Made by a program: the position numbers and the translations under genes
Part shown: positions 34,474 through 43,013 of the stretch, piece by piece
Position numbering within the stretch: position 1 is the first letter of the stretch
How the letters are laid out: each line of letters begins with the position of its first letter
Source of the DNA: Dechloromonas sp. ZY10
GTDB taxonomy: Bacteria > Pseudomonadota > Gammaproteobacteria > Burkholderiales > Rhodocyclaceae
Assembly (NCBI RefSeq): GCF_041378895.1
Contig: NZ_CP144212.1
Span: 3,271,501-3,335,500 of the forward strand
Length of the DNA: 64,000 nucleotides
Direction: 5' to 3'
Notes under the pieces: generated by a model
Told to the model about the DNA's origin: nothing
The model's input: the letters and a program-made list of their open reading frames with translations, nothing else
Databases searched by the model: none

Positions 34474-35523
34474 ATGGCTCGTATCGTGATGCAACCCTCA
34501 GGCAAATCGGTCGAATGCGCTTATGGCGACACCGTGCTGATGGCACTGGAAAAAGCAGGTTATGCCCTGCCCAACAACTGCCGTGCCGGCGCCTGCGGCG
34601 AGTGCAAGGTCAAGGTCACCTCCGGCCAGTTCGATCAGGGCATGGTGCTCGACATGGCGCTCTCGCAGGACGAGCGGAAACAAGGCTACGGCCTGATGTG
34701 CATGGCCAAGCCGATTTCCGACGAGTTGACCATCGAATGGGGCACCGAGGACGCCAAGCCCAAACTCTTCCCACCGCGTGAAGATGCCCTGTTTGTCGTG
34801 ATCGACAAGAAGTCAGTCGCCGCCCGCGTCGTCGAACTGCGCCTGCGTCCGGTCGGCCAGCCGATCCGCTATTGGCCCGGGCAATACGTCACCCTAGGCA
34901 ATCCGCGCGAGAACATTCCCGCCCGCGCCTACTCGATTTCCAACCCGCCCCGCCCGGATGGCGAACTGGTGCTGCAGATTGCCCGTGCCGAAGACGGCGT
35001 TACCAGCAACTGGGTGCACGACACGCTGCAAATCGGCGATAACGTCAAGATTTCGGGCGCCTACGGTACTTTTATCGGCGACCCGTCGGTCGACACTCCA
35101 GTCCTTTGCCTTGCAGCCGGCACCGGTCTGGCACCGATTCTTGCCCTGGCCGAAGCTGCATTGCGCCGGGGTTTCAAGAAGCCGGTGGCAATGGTCGTCT
35201 CGGCACGCAGCCGGGCAGACGTCTACAGCCAGGGGATGATGGCCTGGTGGCGCACCAAGCACCGCAACTTCGACTACAAGATCACTCTGACCCGCGAGGA
35301 AGCCGAAGGTTATCTGGCCGGAAGAATCGGTACGGTCCTGCCGAAGCTGTTCCCGGATCTGTCAAAACACACCATCTTTGCTGCCGGCAGCCCGGAATTT
35401 GTCGATGCCTGCGTCGCCGCCGTCAAACAACTCGGCGCCAAGGATGAGCTGATCCATGTAGAAGGTTTCTTCGCCCAGCAACAACCCGTCGTGGCCGACG
35501 ACGACCATTTGCTGAAGCTTTAA
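34474..35523 (+). CDS. NAD(P)H:2Fe-2S flavin oxidoreductase (oxygenase reductase component)
   Basis: A 349-aa electron-transfer protein. Order of domains: plant-type 2Fe-2S ferredoxin at the N-terminus (C36, C41, C44, C76), FAD-binding barrel with R151-A-Y-S motif (RAYSISNPP), and NAD-binding domain with AAGTGLAP at 214-221 and a C-terminal AGSPEFVDA segment. This order is that of MmoC, DmpP and TmoF; PaaE has the ferredoxin at the other end. It should pass electrons from NAD(P)H to the diiron protein encoded 92 bases upstream. The adjacent hairpin suggests lower expression than the oxygenase. Confidence 0.9.
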   Translation: MARIVMQPSGKSVECAYGDTVLMALEKAGYALPNNCRAGACGECKVKVTSGQFDQGMVLDMALSQDERKQGYGLMCMAKPISDELTIEWGTEDAKPKLFPPREDALFVVIDKKSVAARVVELRLRPVGQPIRYWPGQYVTLGNPRENIPARAYSISNPPRPDGELVLQIARAEDGVTSNWVHDTLQIGDNVKISGAYGTFIGDPSVDTPVLCLAAGTGLAPILALAEAALRRGFKKPVAMVVSARSRADVYSQGMMAWWRTKHRNFDYKITLTREEAEGYLAGRIGTVLPKLFPDLSKHTIFAAGSPEFVDACVAAVKQLGAKDELIHVEGFFAQQQPVVADDDHLLKL

Positions 35524-35554
35524 GCGGAGACGCGACTGTTCAGGGGGGCATGAA

Positions 35555-36568
35555 ATGGGTAACATGCGCGGTTTGCCCGCTGCGACTCATTTCGTGATCC
35601 CGTCCGTCAAACAGCGGCTGGACGACTTCCGGCAACAGAAGCGCGTTCAGGCCGGCTCCCTGATCATTTCCGCCTTTGGCGACGCCGTCGTGCCACGCGG
35701 CGGCCGCATCTGGCTGGGCAGCCTGATCCGCCTGCTGGAACCGCTCGAACTCAACGAACGCCTGATTCGCACCTCGGTCTTCCGCCTGGCCAAGGAGGAG
35801 TGGCTGCGCACCGAAAGCGTTGGCCGGCGGGCCGATTACGTCCTGACCCATTCCGGCAGAAGACGCTTCGACGAAGCCTCGCGGCATATTTATGCATCGC
35901 ACTCCCCGCTCTGGGACCGCCGGTGGCGGCTGATCCTGTCGGTTGGCGAACTCGACGCCCGCGACCGGGAAAAACTGAAACGCGCCCTGTTCTGGCAAGG
36001 CTTCGGCGCCCTGGGCAACGAGTGCTTCGTACATCCCAGCGCCGACCTCACCGCCGCTTTTGACGCTCTGGTCGCGGAAGGACTGGGCGAATTACTCGAC
36101 CGCTTGATGCCGCTGTTGGCGGTCGACTCCCGTGCCGGCCTGTCGGCCAACGATGCCGATCTGGTGCGCCGAGCCTGGGACCTGGAAGAACTGGGCGAAG
36201 CCTATGCCGGTTTTGTCGCGACCTATCTGCCGATTCTCGCCGAGCTACGCCAGGAACGGGAGGCCGGCATTGGCGAGGAAGACGCTTTCCTGGTCCGCCT
36301 GCTACTGATCCACGACTACCGCCGCCTGCTGCTGCGCGACCCTGAACTCCCCGATGTCCTACTGCCCAGCGACTGGCCGGGTCAGAAAGCCCGCCTGCTC
36401 TGCCGCGAGCTCTACCGGCGCCTGGCCGGCGCCTCGGAAAGCCATCTCGACCGCGTGTTGCAACTCGCCGATGGCAGCACGCCGACCTACGACCCCGCCT
36501 ACAACGAACGCTTCCCCCAGGACGACCCGCTGCCTGGCGGAAACCAATCCCTGCCGCCAGAGCGCTAA
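35555..36568 (+). CDS. paaX: Phenylacetate-operon repressor PaaX
   Basis: A 337-aa GntR-like transcription regulator. An N-terminal winged helix (SLIISAFGDAVVPRGGRIWLGSLIRLLEPL, ERLIRTSVFRLAKEEWL) is followed by the PaaX-specific middle (WDRRWRLILSVGEL, LFWQGFGALGNECFVHPS) and a C-terminal ligand domain (LLIHDYRRLLLRDPELPDVLLPSDWPGQKARLLCRELY). In E. coli PaaX represses paa genes until phenylacetyl-CoA binds. Located directly behind the diiron/reductase pair, it ties that pair to phenylacetyl-CoA control. Its stop overlaps that of the convergent TRAP gene by 4 bases. Confidence 0.94.
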   Translation: MGNMRGLPAATHFVIPSVKQRLDDFRQQKRVQAGSLIISAFGDAVVPRGGRIWLGSLIRLLEPLELNERLIRTSVFRLAKEEWLRTESVGRRADYVLTHSGRRRFDEASRHIYASHSPLWDRRWRLILSVGELDARDREKLKRALFWQGFGALGNECFVHPSADLTAAFDALVAEGLGELLDRLMPLLAVDSRAGLSANDADLVRRAWDLEELGEAYAGFVATYLPILAELRQEREAGIGEEDAFLVRLLLIHDYRRLLLRDPELPDVLLPSDWPGQKARLLCRELYRRLAGASESHLDRVLQLADGSTPTYDPAYNERFPQDDPLPGGNQSLPPER

Positions 36569-37593
36569 GGCTCCTTGCGCGCGGCAATCGCCTGCTCGGC
36601 CAGCCCCACCAGTTCAGCGCCAATGGTTTTCCGCCACTTGTCGTAAACAGGACGAGTCGCCTGAACAAACGCAGCACGCTGGGCAGCTGTCAGGTGGGTC
36701 ACACTCACCCCGGCAGCTTCCAGTTGCCGCCACTGGCTGGCATCGTGTCCCATCAGTCCGCGTCTGGCACGTTCAATGTTTTCGCGCGCAGCCTGCTGCG
36801 CAGCTTGGCGTACGATCTGCCGATCCGATACCGACCAACCTGCCCATACCTGCGGATTGACAACAAAAATCAGCGGATCGGCAACATAGCGCCAGGCTGT
36901 CAGGTAACGCTGCCCGACTCGAAGCATATTCGATGCCAGATACACCGAAAGCGGATTTTCCTGTCCATCAACCACGCCCTCAACCAGTGCCGGCTGGGCA
37001 TCGACCCAACTCATCAGCATCGGGCGCGCCTTCAGCGCATTGAAAATATCGACAAACACCGGGGAACCCACAACCCGGAATTTCATGCCTTTCATGTCGG
37101 CCGGCAGGGCAATCGGCTTGCGCGAATTGGACAACTCACGGAAACCGTTCTCCCCCCAGGCAAGCGGAATCACGCCATTCTTCTCGAGCACGGCGAATAA
37201 TTCTCGCCCTACCGCCCCCTGGGTCAAGGCGTCAATTGCCTTATGGTCAGGCAGCAGGAAGGGCAGAGAGAACAAATTCAATTCCTTGACCTGCGGCGAC
37301 CAGTTGATGGTCGACCCAACCGCCAGATCGATCACCCCTTGCTGGATCGATGGAAACTCCCGGGTCTGGTCCCCCCCGACCAGCGAGGCACCCGTGTATA
37401 ACCGGATGTTGATGCGCCCCTGCGTTTGCTCGCGCACCAACTCTGCCCAACGCTCGGCCGCCTGTCCCCAGGGAAATCCACTCCCCAGCACGCAGGAAAG
37501 GCGATACTCGGAACGGTAACTCTGCGCAGCTGCCTGGGGAATGACCAGTACCGCAGCACACACCAACAGCAAACGCGTCAAATGAAGCAGCAT
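36565..37593 (-). CDS. TRAP transporter substrate-binding protein (DctP family)
   Basis: A 342-aa periplasmic protein. Start ATG 37593 gives signal peptide MLLHLTRLLLVCAAVLVIPQAAAQ; an earlier start lacks a ribosome site. DctP features: GSGFPWGQAAERWAELVREQTQGRINIRLY, GGDQTREFPSIQQGVIDLAVG, FSLPFLLPDHKAID, KGMKFRVVGSPVFVDIFNALKARPM, and WVDAQPALVEGVVDGQENP with the Arg (FRV) that in TRAP binding proteins pairs with the ligand carboxylate. There are no DctQM genes beside it; the nearest are at 62.4-64 kb. It may serve the neighbouring Cache histidine kinase as a sensor partner. Ligand probably an organic or aromatic acid. Confidence 0.88.
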   Translation of the reverse strand: MLLHLTRLLLVCAAVLVIPQAAAQSYRSEYRLSCVLGSGFPWGQAAERWAELVREQTQGRINIRLYTGASLVGGDQTREFPSIQQGVIDLAVGSTINWSPQVKELNLFSLPFLLPDHKAIDALTQGAVGRELFAVLEKNGVIPLAWGENGFRELSNSRKPIALPADMKGMKFRVVGSPVFVDIFNALKARPMLMSWVDAQPALVEGVVDGQENPLSVYLASNMLRVGQRYLTAWRYVADPLIFVVNPQVWAGWSVSDRQIVRQAAQQAARENIERARRGLMGHDASQWRQLEAAGVSVTHLTAAQRAAFVQATRPVYDKWRKTIGAELVGLAEQAIAARKEP

Positions 37594-37641
37594 GACAACC
37601 TCGGTGCGGGCCAAGGCAGTCTTGCCCGCAGCATCAATAAT

Positions 37642-37657
37642 TATAACTTTCGTTATA
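37642..37657. promoter_or_regulatory. Inverted repeat in the TRAP gene promoter
   Basis: TATAAC-tttc-GTTATA, a perfect 6-base-arm palindrome 49 bases upstream of the ATG at 37593. On the minus strand it contains TATAAC/TATAAT-like -10 words, so a bound regulator would cover the promoter. Confidence 0.4.
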
Positions 37658-37707
37658 GTACCATCGCAGGATCAGGGTATACCGTGATTGACGGACAAAA
37701 TCATCGT

Positions 37708-40260
37708 TCAATCGCAGATTTCCCGTGCTGGCAGCCAGCGCCCGAGCATTTCCTGCAATGCCGACGCATTGACCGGCTTGGGCAGAAAGTCATCCATTCC
37801 GGCATCAACACAGTTCTGCCGATCCTGCGAAAACACCCCGGCGGTAAAGGCTATGATCGGAGTCCGCCGCCAGGACTGTGCCCCCTCCCAGCGGCGAATC
37901 CTGCGGGTTGCCTCAAAGCCGTCCATGACCGGCATCTGGCAATCCATCAGAATCAGGTCTGGCGCCTGGCGCCGATAGAAATCGTCAGCCTCGCGGCCAT
38001 TTTCAACACAATCGACGCGATGCCCGCCCTTTTTCAGCAACGCGGCCACCACCTTACGATTGGTGGCGTTGTCATCAACCACCAGAATGTGCCCGGATAC
38101 CGAAGCCGCAGGAGCGGCCGGCGGATGCACCGGCATGGTCCGGACCACGCTGCTGGCTTGCTCGGCCCGCTCGCGCACCAAGCCTACCCGGACCGTAAAC
38201 CAGAAGCAGGCCCCTTCCCCAATCTTGCTGACGACACCGACCGCACCATCCATCATTTCCGCCAGATTGCGAACGATCGACAAACCGAGGCCCGTACCGC
38301 CGAATTTCCGGGTAGTGGAGCTGTCTGCCTGACTGAATGGCTGGAACAGCAAAGCCTGCTTTTCCTCAGGAATACCAATCCCCTGATCGCAAACCTCGAA
38401 GCGCAAAACCGCAGCATCGGCCTCAACCTCCACTTCCTTGGCCAGAACCCGGACTTCTCCGCCGTGGCTGAACTTGATCGCATTGCTGACCAGATTGCCG
38501 AGCATCTGGCGCAGACGCGTCGGATCCCCCTGGTAATGATGGCCAAAATGCTCTTCCCACTGACCTTGCAACAGCACTCCCTGGCGCTCGGCAGCATCAG
38601 CGAACAATTCGAGTGTGTCGCGGATCAATTGCCCGGGGTCGAAGGCTGTCACTTCCAACTGCAGCTTGCCCGCCTCGATTTTTGACAGGTCGAGAATATC
38701 GTTCAACAAGGTCAGCAGCATCTGTCCGGAATTGAAGATGGTCTGCGCACAATCACGGCTTTCGCCATCGGCGGCATCGTTCATCAGCATGATCTGGGCC
38801 ATGCCCAGGATACCGTTCAGCGGCGTCCTGATTTCGTGCGACATGGTCGCCAGAAACTGACTCTTGGCCAGACTCGCCGCCTCGGCAACCTCCCGCGCAG
38901 CAAGCAACTCCTGCTCATGACGCTTGCGTTCGGTGATGTCGATGAAGGCGCCGATAATCCCGGCCACATCCCCTTTTTCATCAAGAAAAATGTTACGGGC
39001 AAAAATTACCTGTCGGGGATCGCCATGGCGATCACGAATCGCAAACTCATAGACCTGCGGCGCCTCACTGGCAATCAGTTCGCGGTCTTTCTGGACATAG
39101 ATATCGGACAGGTGAGTGGGCCAGACCTCGGCAGTTGTCCGCCCGATCAGGTCAGCCGGTGCCACACCAAGAATCTCGGTGTACGCCGGATTGCAGCCTA
39201 GATAACGGCCATCGCGGTCCTTGAAAAAGACTGGAACGGGGATCGCCTTGAGCAGAGCCTCGTTAAAACGCAGCAACCGCAGATTCTCGGCTCGCGCCTG
39301 CTCATGCGCGCACCAGACCCGCACAATCACGTAAGCACCGGCCCCGGTCAATATCGCAAACAGCAGGAAGGCCACCAGCGAGAAGCGCAGTTCCTTGTAC
39401 CAGGGCGCCAGATAATCTTCGGACATCAAATCGACTGCGATCAGGAAGGGCCAGTCTGCCGACTTGCGCAACGCCAGCATGTGAATTCCATCCCCCCCCG
39501 CCAATTCATGAGCGTTGCCCATCATCGCATCGCCCGGCTGCAGCAAAGGCAGCAGCCCTTCCAACTGTGAATTCCCGGCGTTCTGCCGCTCACCTTTGGC
39601 ACGTGGATGGTGAGCGATCTGCCGCTGCTCCTCATCCAGCAGCGTGACCGTGCCACGTCCGCCAACCCTGACCTGCGTTAGCGCCCGGGCAAAACGATCG
39701 ACTTCGGCCAGAACGACCAGGCTACCGGCAAAACTGCCGTCCGAGTGGGCAATCCGGCGGGCGAAAGGAAGCAGCAATTGGTGCCCGAGAGGATCTGGCT
39801 GCGGCCGGCCGACCACCAGGCCGGCATAATGATCCAGGCTAACCCGGCGAAAATAATCGGTGTCGGCTAAAGACCCGCCAGCGCTGCTCTCAAATCCGGA
39901 ACTGGCGACGATACGCCCCCGCGCATCAAGCAATAAAATCCGGTCGGCATCGGGTTGACGGGCCTGGTGCTGGGTTAGCAAACCATACAGCTTCTGCTGC
40001 TCCAGGCTCTTGCCCTCACCCAACGCACGCACCACGACATCGCCCACCGAACGCAGCGAGATATCGATCTGGCGGATCGATGCGTTCAACTGTTGCTCAA
40101 GCAACTGCGACAGGTTCTGTGCCGAAATGGCGGCCTTCTCGCTGTACTGAGCCCGGCTTTCCAGCAGAAAAAAGCCGATCATCACGGCGACAAAGCCATT
40201 CAGCACGAGGAACGCCAGCAAGCCCCAGCGGCTCAAGCGGGTACGGGAGAAGGCAAGCAT
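37708..40260 (-). CDS. Hybrid histidine kinase: Cache - PAS - HisKA - HATPase - receiver
   Basis: An 850-aa membrane sensor. TM1 (LLAFLVLNGFVAVMIGFFLL) and TM2 (FSLVAFLLFAILTGAGAYVIV, about 298-318) bracket a periplasmic double-Cache-type sensor domain. Then PAS (about 340-460; VFFKDRDGRYLGCNPAY), HisKA with phospho-His H475 in ATMSHEIRTPLNG, HATPase with NAIKF, DQGIGIP and FGGTGLGLSI boxes, and a C-terminal receiver with D773 in LILMDCQMPVMDG. No separate response regulator is adjacent, so the signal must pass by an external phosphotransfer partner. A TRAP binding protein lies 115 bases downstream on the same strand, a pairing seen in solute-sensing systems. Confidence 0.92.
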   Translation of the reverse strand: MLAFSRTRLSRWGLLAFLVLNGFVAVMIGFFLLESRAQYSEKAAISAQNLSQLLEQQLNASIRQIDISLRSVGDVVVRALGEGKSLEQQKLYGLLTQHQARQPDADRILLLDARGRIVASSGFESSAGGSLADTDYFRRVSLDHYAGLVVGRPQPDPLGHQLLLPFARRIAHSDGSFAGSLVVLAEVDRFARALTQVRVGGRGTVTLLDEEQRQIAHHPRAKGERQNAGNSQLEGLLPLLQPGDAMMGNAHELAGGDGIHMLALRKSADWPFLIAVDLMSEDYLAPWYKELRFSLVAFLLFAILTGAGAYVIVRVWCAHEQARAENLRLLRFNEALLKAIPVPVFFKDRDGRYLGCNPAYTEILGVAPADLIGRTTAEVWPTHLSDIYVQKDRELIASEAPQVYEFAIRDRHGDPRQVIFARNIFLDEKGDVAGIIGAFIDITERKRHEQELLAAREVAEAASLAKSQFLATMSHEIRTPLNGILGMAQIMLMNDAADGESRDCAQTIFNSGQMLLTLLNDILDLSKIEAGKLQLEVTAFDPGQLIRDTLELFADAAERQGVLLQGQWEEHFGHHYQGDPTRLRQMLGNLVSNAIKFSHGGEVRVLAKEVEVEADAAVLRFEVCDQGIGIPEEKQALLFQPFSQADSSTTRKFGGTGLGLSIVRNLAEMMDGAVGVVSKIGEGACFWFTVRVGLVRERAEQASSVVRTMPVHPPAAPAASVSGHILVVDDNATNRKVVAALLKKGGHRVDCVENGREADDFYRRQAPDLILMDCQMPVMDGFEATRRIRRWEGAQSWRRTPIIAFTAGVFSQDRQNCVDAGMDDFLPKPVNASALQEMLGRWLPAREICD

Positions 40261-40439
40261 CGAAAAATACCGGCTACGGCGCGGACCGGCTTATTCATTC
40301 CTGATGGGATTGCCGGACGCAACCGCAGTCACGCATCGGCAAATCATGTTATTCCAATGACGATCTGCGATTGTACAGTCATCCTGCCACCCCGGGGCTG
40401 AAAATCACCAAAGAGCCAAGCACCGCCGCTGGCGCAGCG

Positions 40440-41057
40440 TCAACCGGCTCCTTTTTTCAACGCAACCAGAGGCACCACATCGGGAATACTGATCCGCGGC
40501 CGTTCGGCCTCGATAGCCGTCAGCGGAGCACACTCGACCATGGTGGCCAGGCTACGCCGGGCCAGGTCCTGATAGGTCTGCGTTCCCTGCCCCTTCCAGG
40601 CAATTTCCTCATCCGACAATTCGCGGATCACCCGAGCCGGCGAACCAGCCGCCAGACTACGCGCCGGAATCTCCGCTGCCGCTTTGACAAAGGCGCTGGC
40701 GGCAACAATCGCTGACTCGCCGATCACCGCATTATCCATGATCACTGCGTTCATCCCGACCAGCGCATTGCGCCCGACACGACAGCCGTGCAGCACCGCA
40801 CCATGCCCGATATGGCCATCCTCTTCGACCACCGTATCGGTTCCCGGGAAACCGTGCATCACGCAGGTATCCTGCAGGTTGGCGCCGCGCTCCAGAATCA
40901 ATCGACCAAAATCACCGCGCAAGCAGGCACAAGGCCCGACATAGCACCCCGGCCCGACGATCACGTCACCGATCAGCACTGCCGAGGGATGCACAAACGC
41001 CGTCGGGTCGACGACGGGAACAATGCCATCGATGGCAAAAACACGTAAAGGCAACAT
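40440..41057 (-). CDS. paaY: PaaY, left-handed beta-helix protein (gamma-carbonic-anhydrase-like thioesterase)
   Basis: A 205-aa protein aligning along its length with E. coli Paa[106 protein letters not shown]. The hexapeptide-repeat His ligands for a metal are in [20 protein letters not shown]. PaaY hydrolyses side-product CoA thioesters of the pathway. Start ATG 41057 chosen from GGAG upstream and alignment; an ATG five codons earlier is possible. It is divergent from the iclR gene, with 81 bases between. Confidence 0.93.
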   Translation of the reverse strand: MLPLRVFAIDGIVPVVDPTAFVHPSAVLIGDVIVGPGCYVGPCACLRGDFGRLILERGANLQDTCVMHGFPGTDTVVEEDGHIGHGAVLHGCRVGRNALVGMNAVIMDNAVIGESAIVAASAFVKAAAEIPARSLAAGSPARVIRELSDEEIAWKGQGTQTYQDLARRSLATMVECAPLTAIEAERPRISIPDVVPLVALKKGAG

Positions 41058-41108
41058 TCCTCGAATCTCCATGACATGACCAGACGGAATTCTATAAAAT
41101 AAAACCAG

Positions 41109-41123
41109 TTTCGTATTTGGAAA
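41109..41123. promoter_or_regulatory. Candidate operator between paaY and the IclR gene
   Basis: TTTCGTATTTGGAAA, an imperfect palindrome in the 81-base divergent promoter. It shares the TTTCG word with the inverted repeat before the LivK-type gene. IclR proteins commonly bind palindromes in their own promoters, so autoregulation is plausible. Confidence 0.35.
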
Positions 41124-41138
41124 TTTTGGAGAATTCAG

Positions 41139-41930
41139 ATGAGCGAAGAACTGGAAGGTAAACACGGCGTCCAGTCCCTGGAAATCGGCATGAGCATCCT
41201 CCGCGCGATGGTCAACGGCCAGCGCTCGATGATGCTCAAGGATATTGCTGCGGCAGCCGACATGCCGGCGTCGAAAGCCCACCGCTACCTGGTCAGCCTG
41301 ATCCGGGCCGGACTGGTAGAACAGGACCCGCTGACCTCGCGCTACGACCTTGGCGGTTTCGCGCTGAATATCGGTCTGGTCGCCATCGACCGGCTCGATC
41401 GCGTGCGCCTCGGATTATCCGAGATCGCCCGCCTGCGCGACGAAATCAACGAGACCACCGCGCTCGCAGTGTGGAGCGAGAACGGTCCGGTGATCGTCCG
41501 CTGGGAACGCCCGCGCCGGGCAATCACGGTCAATGTGGTTACCGGCACGGCTCTGCACATCCTCAATTCGGCGAGCGGGCGGATATTCGCTGCCTGGCTG
41601 AAGAATGACACGGTCGACCGCCTGATTGGCCAGGAATTGAAAAACAAGAAACTGCCGCCACACCTGCAAACCCGCACCCAGGTCGAACAAATGCTGGCCC
41701 AGGTACGCCAGGATGGCTATTGCGCCCTCTCCGACTATTACATGGCCAGCGGCGTTGAAGCTGTCGCCGCCCCGGTTTTCAACTTCCGCAACGAAATCAC
41801 GATGGGGATTGTGGTCGTCGGCGTCAAAGGCATGTTCGACATGAGCCCGGACAGCCAGGTGGTCTCCGCATTGCGCCGCTCGGCCAGCGCATTGTCGCAA
41901 CGCCTGGGAGCCACCGGTCACCCTGCCTGA
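41139..41930 (+). CDS. IclR-family transcription regulator
   Basis: A 263-aa regulator with an N-terminal winged helix ([53 protein letters not shown], about 10-70) and a C-terminal GAF-like effector domain ([57 protein letters not shown]). It is not PaaR (TetR type). Flanked by paaY (divergent) and the livHMGF operon (same strand, 200 bases away), it is the obvious candidate regulator of aromatic-acid uptake. Confidence 0.92.
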   Translation: MSEELEGKHGVQSLEIGMSILRAMVNGQRSMMLKDIAAAADMPASKAHRYLVSLIRAGLVEQDPLTSRYDLGGFALNIGLVAIDRLDRVRLGLSEIARLRDEINETTALAVWSENGPVIVRWERPRRAITVNVVTGTALHILNSASGRIFAAWLKNDTVDRLIGQELKNKKLPPHLQTRTQVEQMLAQVRQDGYCALSDYYMASGVEAVAAPVFNFRNEITMGIVVVGVKGMFDMSPDSQVVSALRRSASALSQRLGATGHPA

Positions 41931-41990
41931 CCCCGCGACGGCTTTGCGATACGCAAAACAAAAAAAAACAGAGTTTTTGTATCATTTCTA

Positions 41991-42019
41991 TTGACAGAAT
42001 CAATTACGAAATACAGAAT
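41991..42019 (+). promoter_or_regulatory. livH promoter with overlapping palindrome
   Basis: TTGACA (41991-41996), 17-base spacer, CAGAAT (42014-42019). A perfect-arm palindrome GAAAT-acaga-ATTTC (42008-42022) covers the -10, so a repressor bound there would block polymerase. Confidence 0.55.
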
Positions 42020-42075
42020 TTCAAATCAGTGACCATGGTTTTCCCACGGTCAGACAGATAACAACAGGAGGAGAC

Positions 42076-42135
42076 ATGACGAATCGTCGCGTTCCGCGGA
42101 GAGCGATGCCCCAGGGCATCGGGAGGATCTGCTGA
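42076..42135 (+). CDS. 19-aa leader peptide coupled to livH
   Basis: Short reading frame MTNRRVPRRAMPQGIGRIC with a strong AGGAGG ribosome site just upstream of its ATG. Its stop TGA shares one base with the livH ATG (TGATG), the standard layout for translational coupling. A small hairpin (GATGCC / GGCATC, 42105-42120) lies inside it, before a second GGGAGG site for livH. No run of one amino acid suggests classical attenuation, though five of 19 residues are Arg. Translation is not proven. Confidence 0.45.
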   Translation: MTNRRVPRRAMPQGIGRIC

Positions 42136-43010
42136 TGTTGGCCCAGTTCCTGCAGTTCCTATTTTCCGGCGTCACCGTCGGCGCGACCTACGCGCTGGCT
42201 GCGCTCGGCTTCACGCTGATCTACAACGCCAGCCATGTGATCAACTTCGCCCAGGGCGAATTCATCATGCTCGGCGGCATGCTCGCAGTCTTCTTCACCC
42301 AGGCCGGCCTGCCGCTACCGGTGGCTCTGCTGCTGGCGATCCTGATTCCGGCTATCGTCGGCATCCTGGTCGAAAAACTCGCCATCGAGCCGGTCAAGGG
42401 CGCCGAAACGGTCACCCTGATCATCATCACCATCGGCGCCTCGCTGGTCATCCGCGGCCTGATCCAGGTCTGGCTGGGCAAGGGTACCTTCAGCCTGCCG
42501 GCCTTCTCCGGCGACACCCCGATCGAGATCATGGGCGCCACCCTGTTGCCGCAAAGCCTCTGGGTGCTCGGCGTCACCGCGCTGGTCGTCGCCGGTCTGT
42601 GGTATTTCTTCAACCGCACGCTGCAGGGCAAGGCCATGCTCGCCACCTCGGTCAACCGCCTGGCCGCCGAACTGGTCGGGATCAACACCAGCTGGGTGCT
42701 GTTCATGAGCTTCGCGATGTCAGCGGCACTCGGTGCCATCGGCGGCATCCTGGTCACCCCGATCACCCTGACCTCCTACGACGTCGGGATCATGCTCGGC
42801 CTCAAGGGCTTCGTCGCCGCCGTCGTCGGCGGCCTCGGCAACGGCCTCGGCGCAGTCATCGGCGGCCTGCTGGTCGGGATTCTCGAAGCGATGGGTGCCG
42901 GCTACATTTCGTCGGCCTACAAGGATGCGATTCCCTTCGTCCTGATCCTGCTCATCCTCTTCTTCATGCCGCGCGGCCTGTTTGGCGGCAAATCGACGGA
43001 CCGGGTGTAA
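42135..43010 (+). CDS. livH: Branched-chain/aromatic acid ABC permease LivH
   Basis: A 291-aa inner-membrane permease with about eight hydrophobic segments. LivH signatures: FLQFLFSGVTVGATYALAALGFTLIYNASHVINFAQGEFIMLGGM at the N-terminus and GLKGFVAAVVGGLGNGLGAVIGGLLVGILEAMGAGY towards the end. It forms the channel with LivM. The substrate is probably the ligand of the LivK-type protein in the paa operon; no binding-protein gene occurs in this operon. Confidence 0.93.
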   Translation: MLAQFLQFLFSGVTVGATYALAALGFTLIYNASHVINFAQGEFIMLGGMLAVFFTQAGLPLPVALLLAILIPAIVGILVEKLAIEPVKGAETVTLIIITIGASLVIRGLIQVWLGKGTFSLPAFSGDTPIEIMGATLLPQSLWVLGVTALVVAGLWYFFNRTLQGKAMLATSVNRLAAELVGINTSWVLFMSFAMSAALGAIGGILVTPITLTSYDVGIMLGLKGFVAAVVGGLGNGLGAVIGGLLVGILEAMGAGYISSAYKDAIPFVLILLILFFMPRGLFGGKSTDRV

Positions 43011-43013
43011 GCC

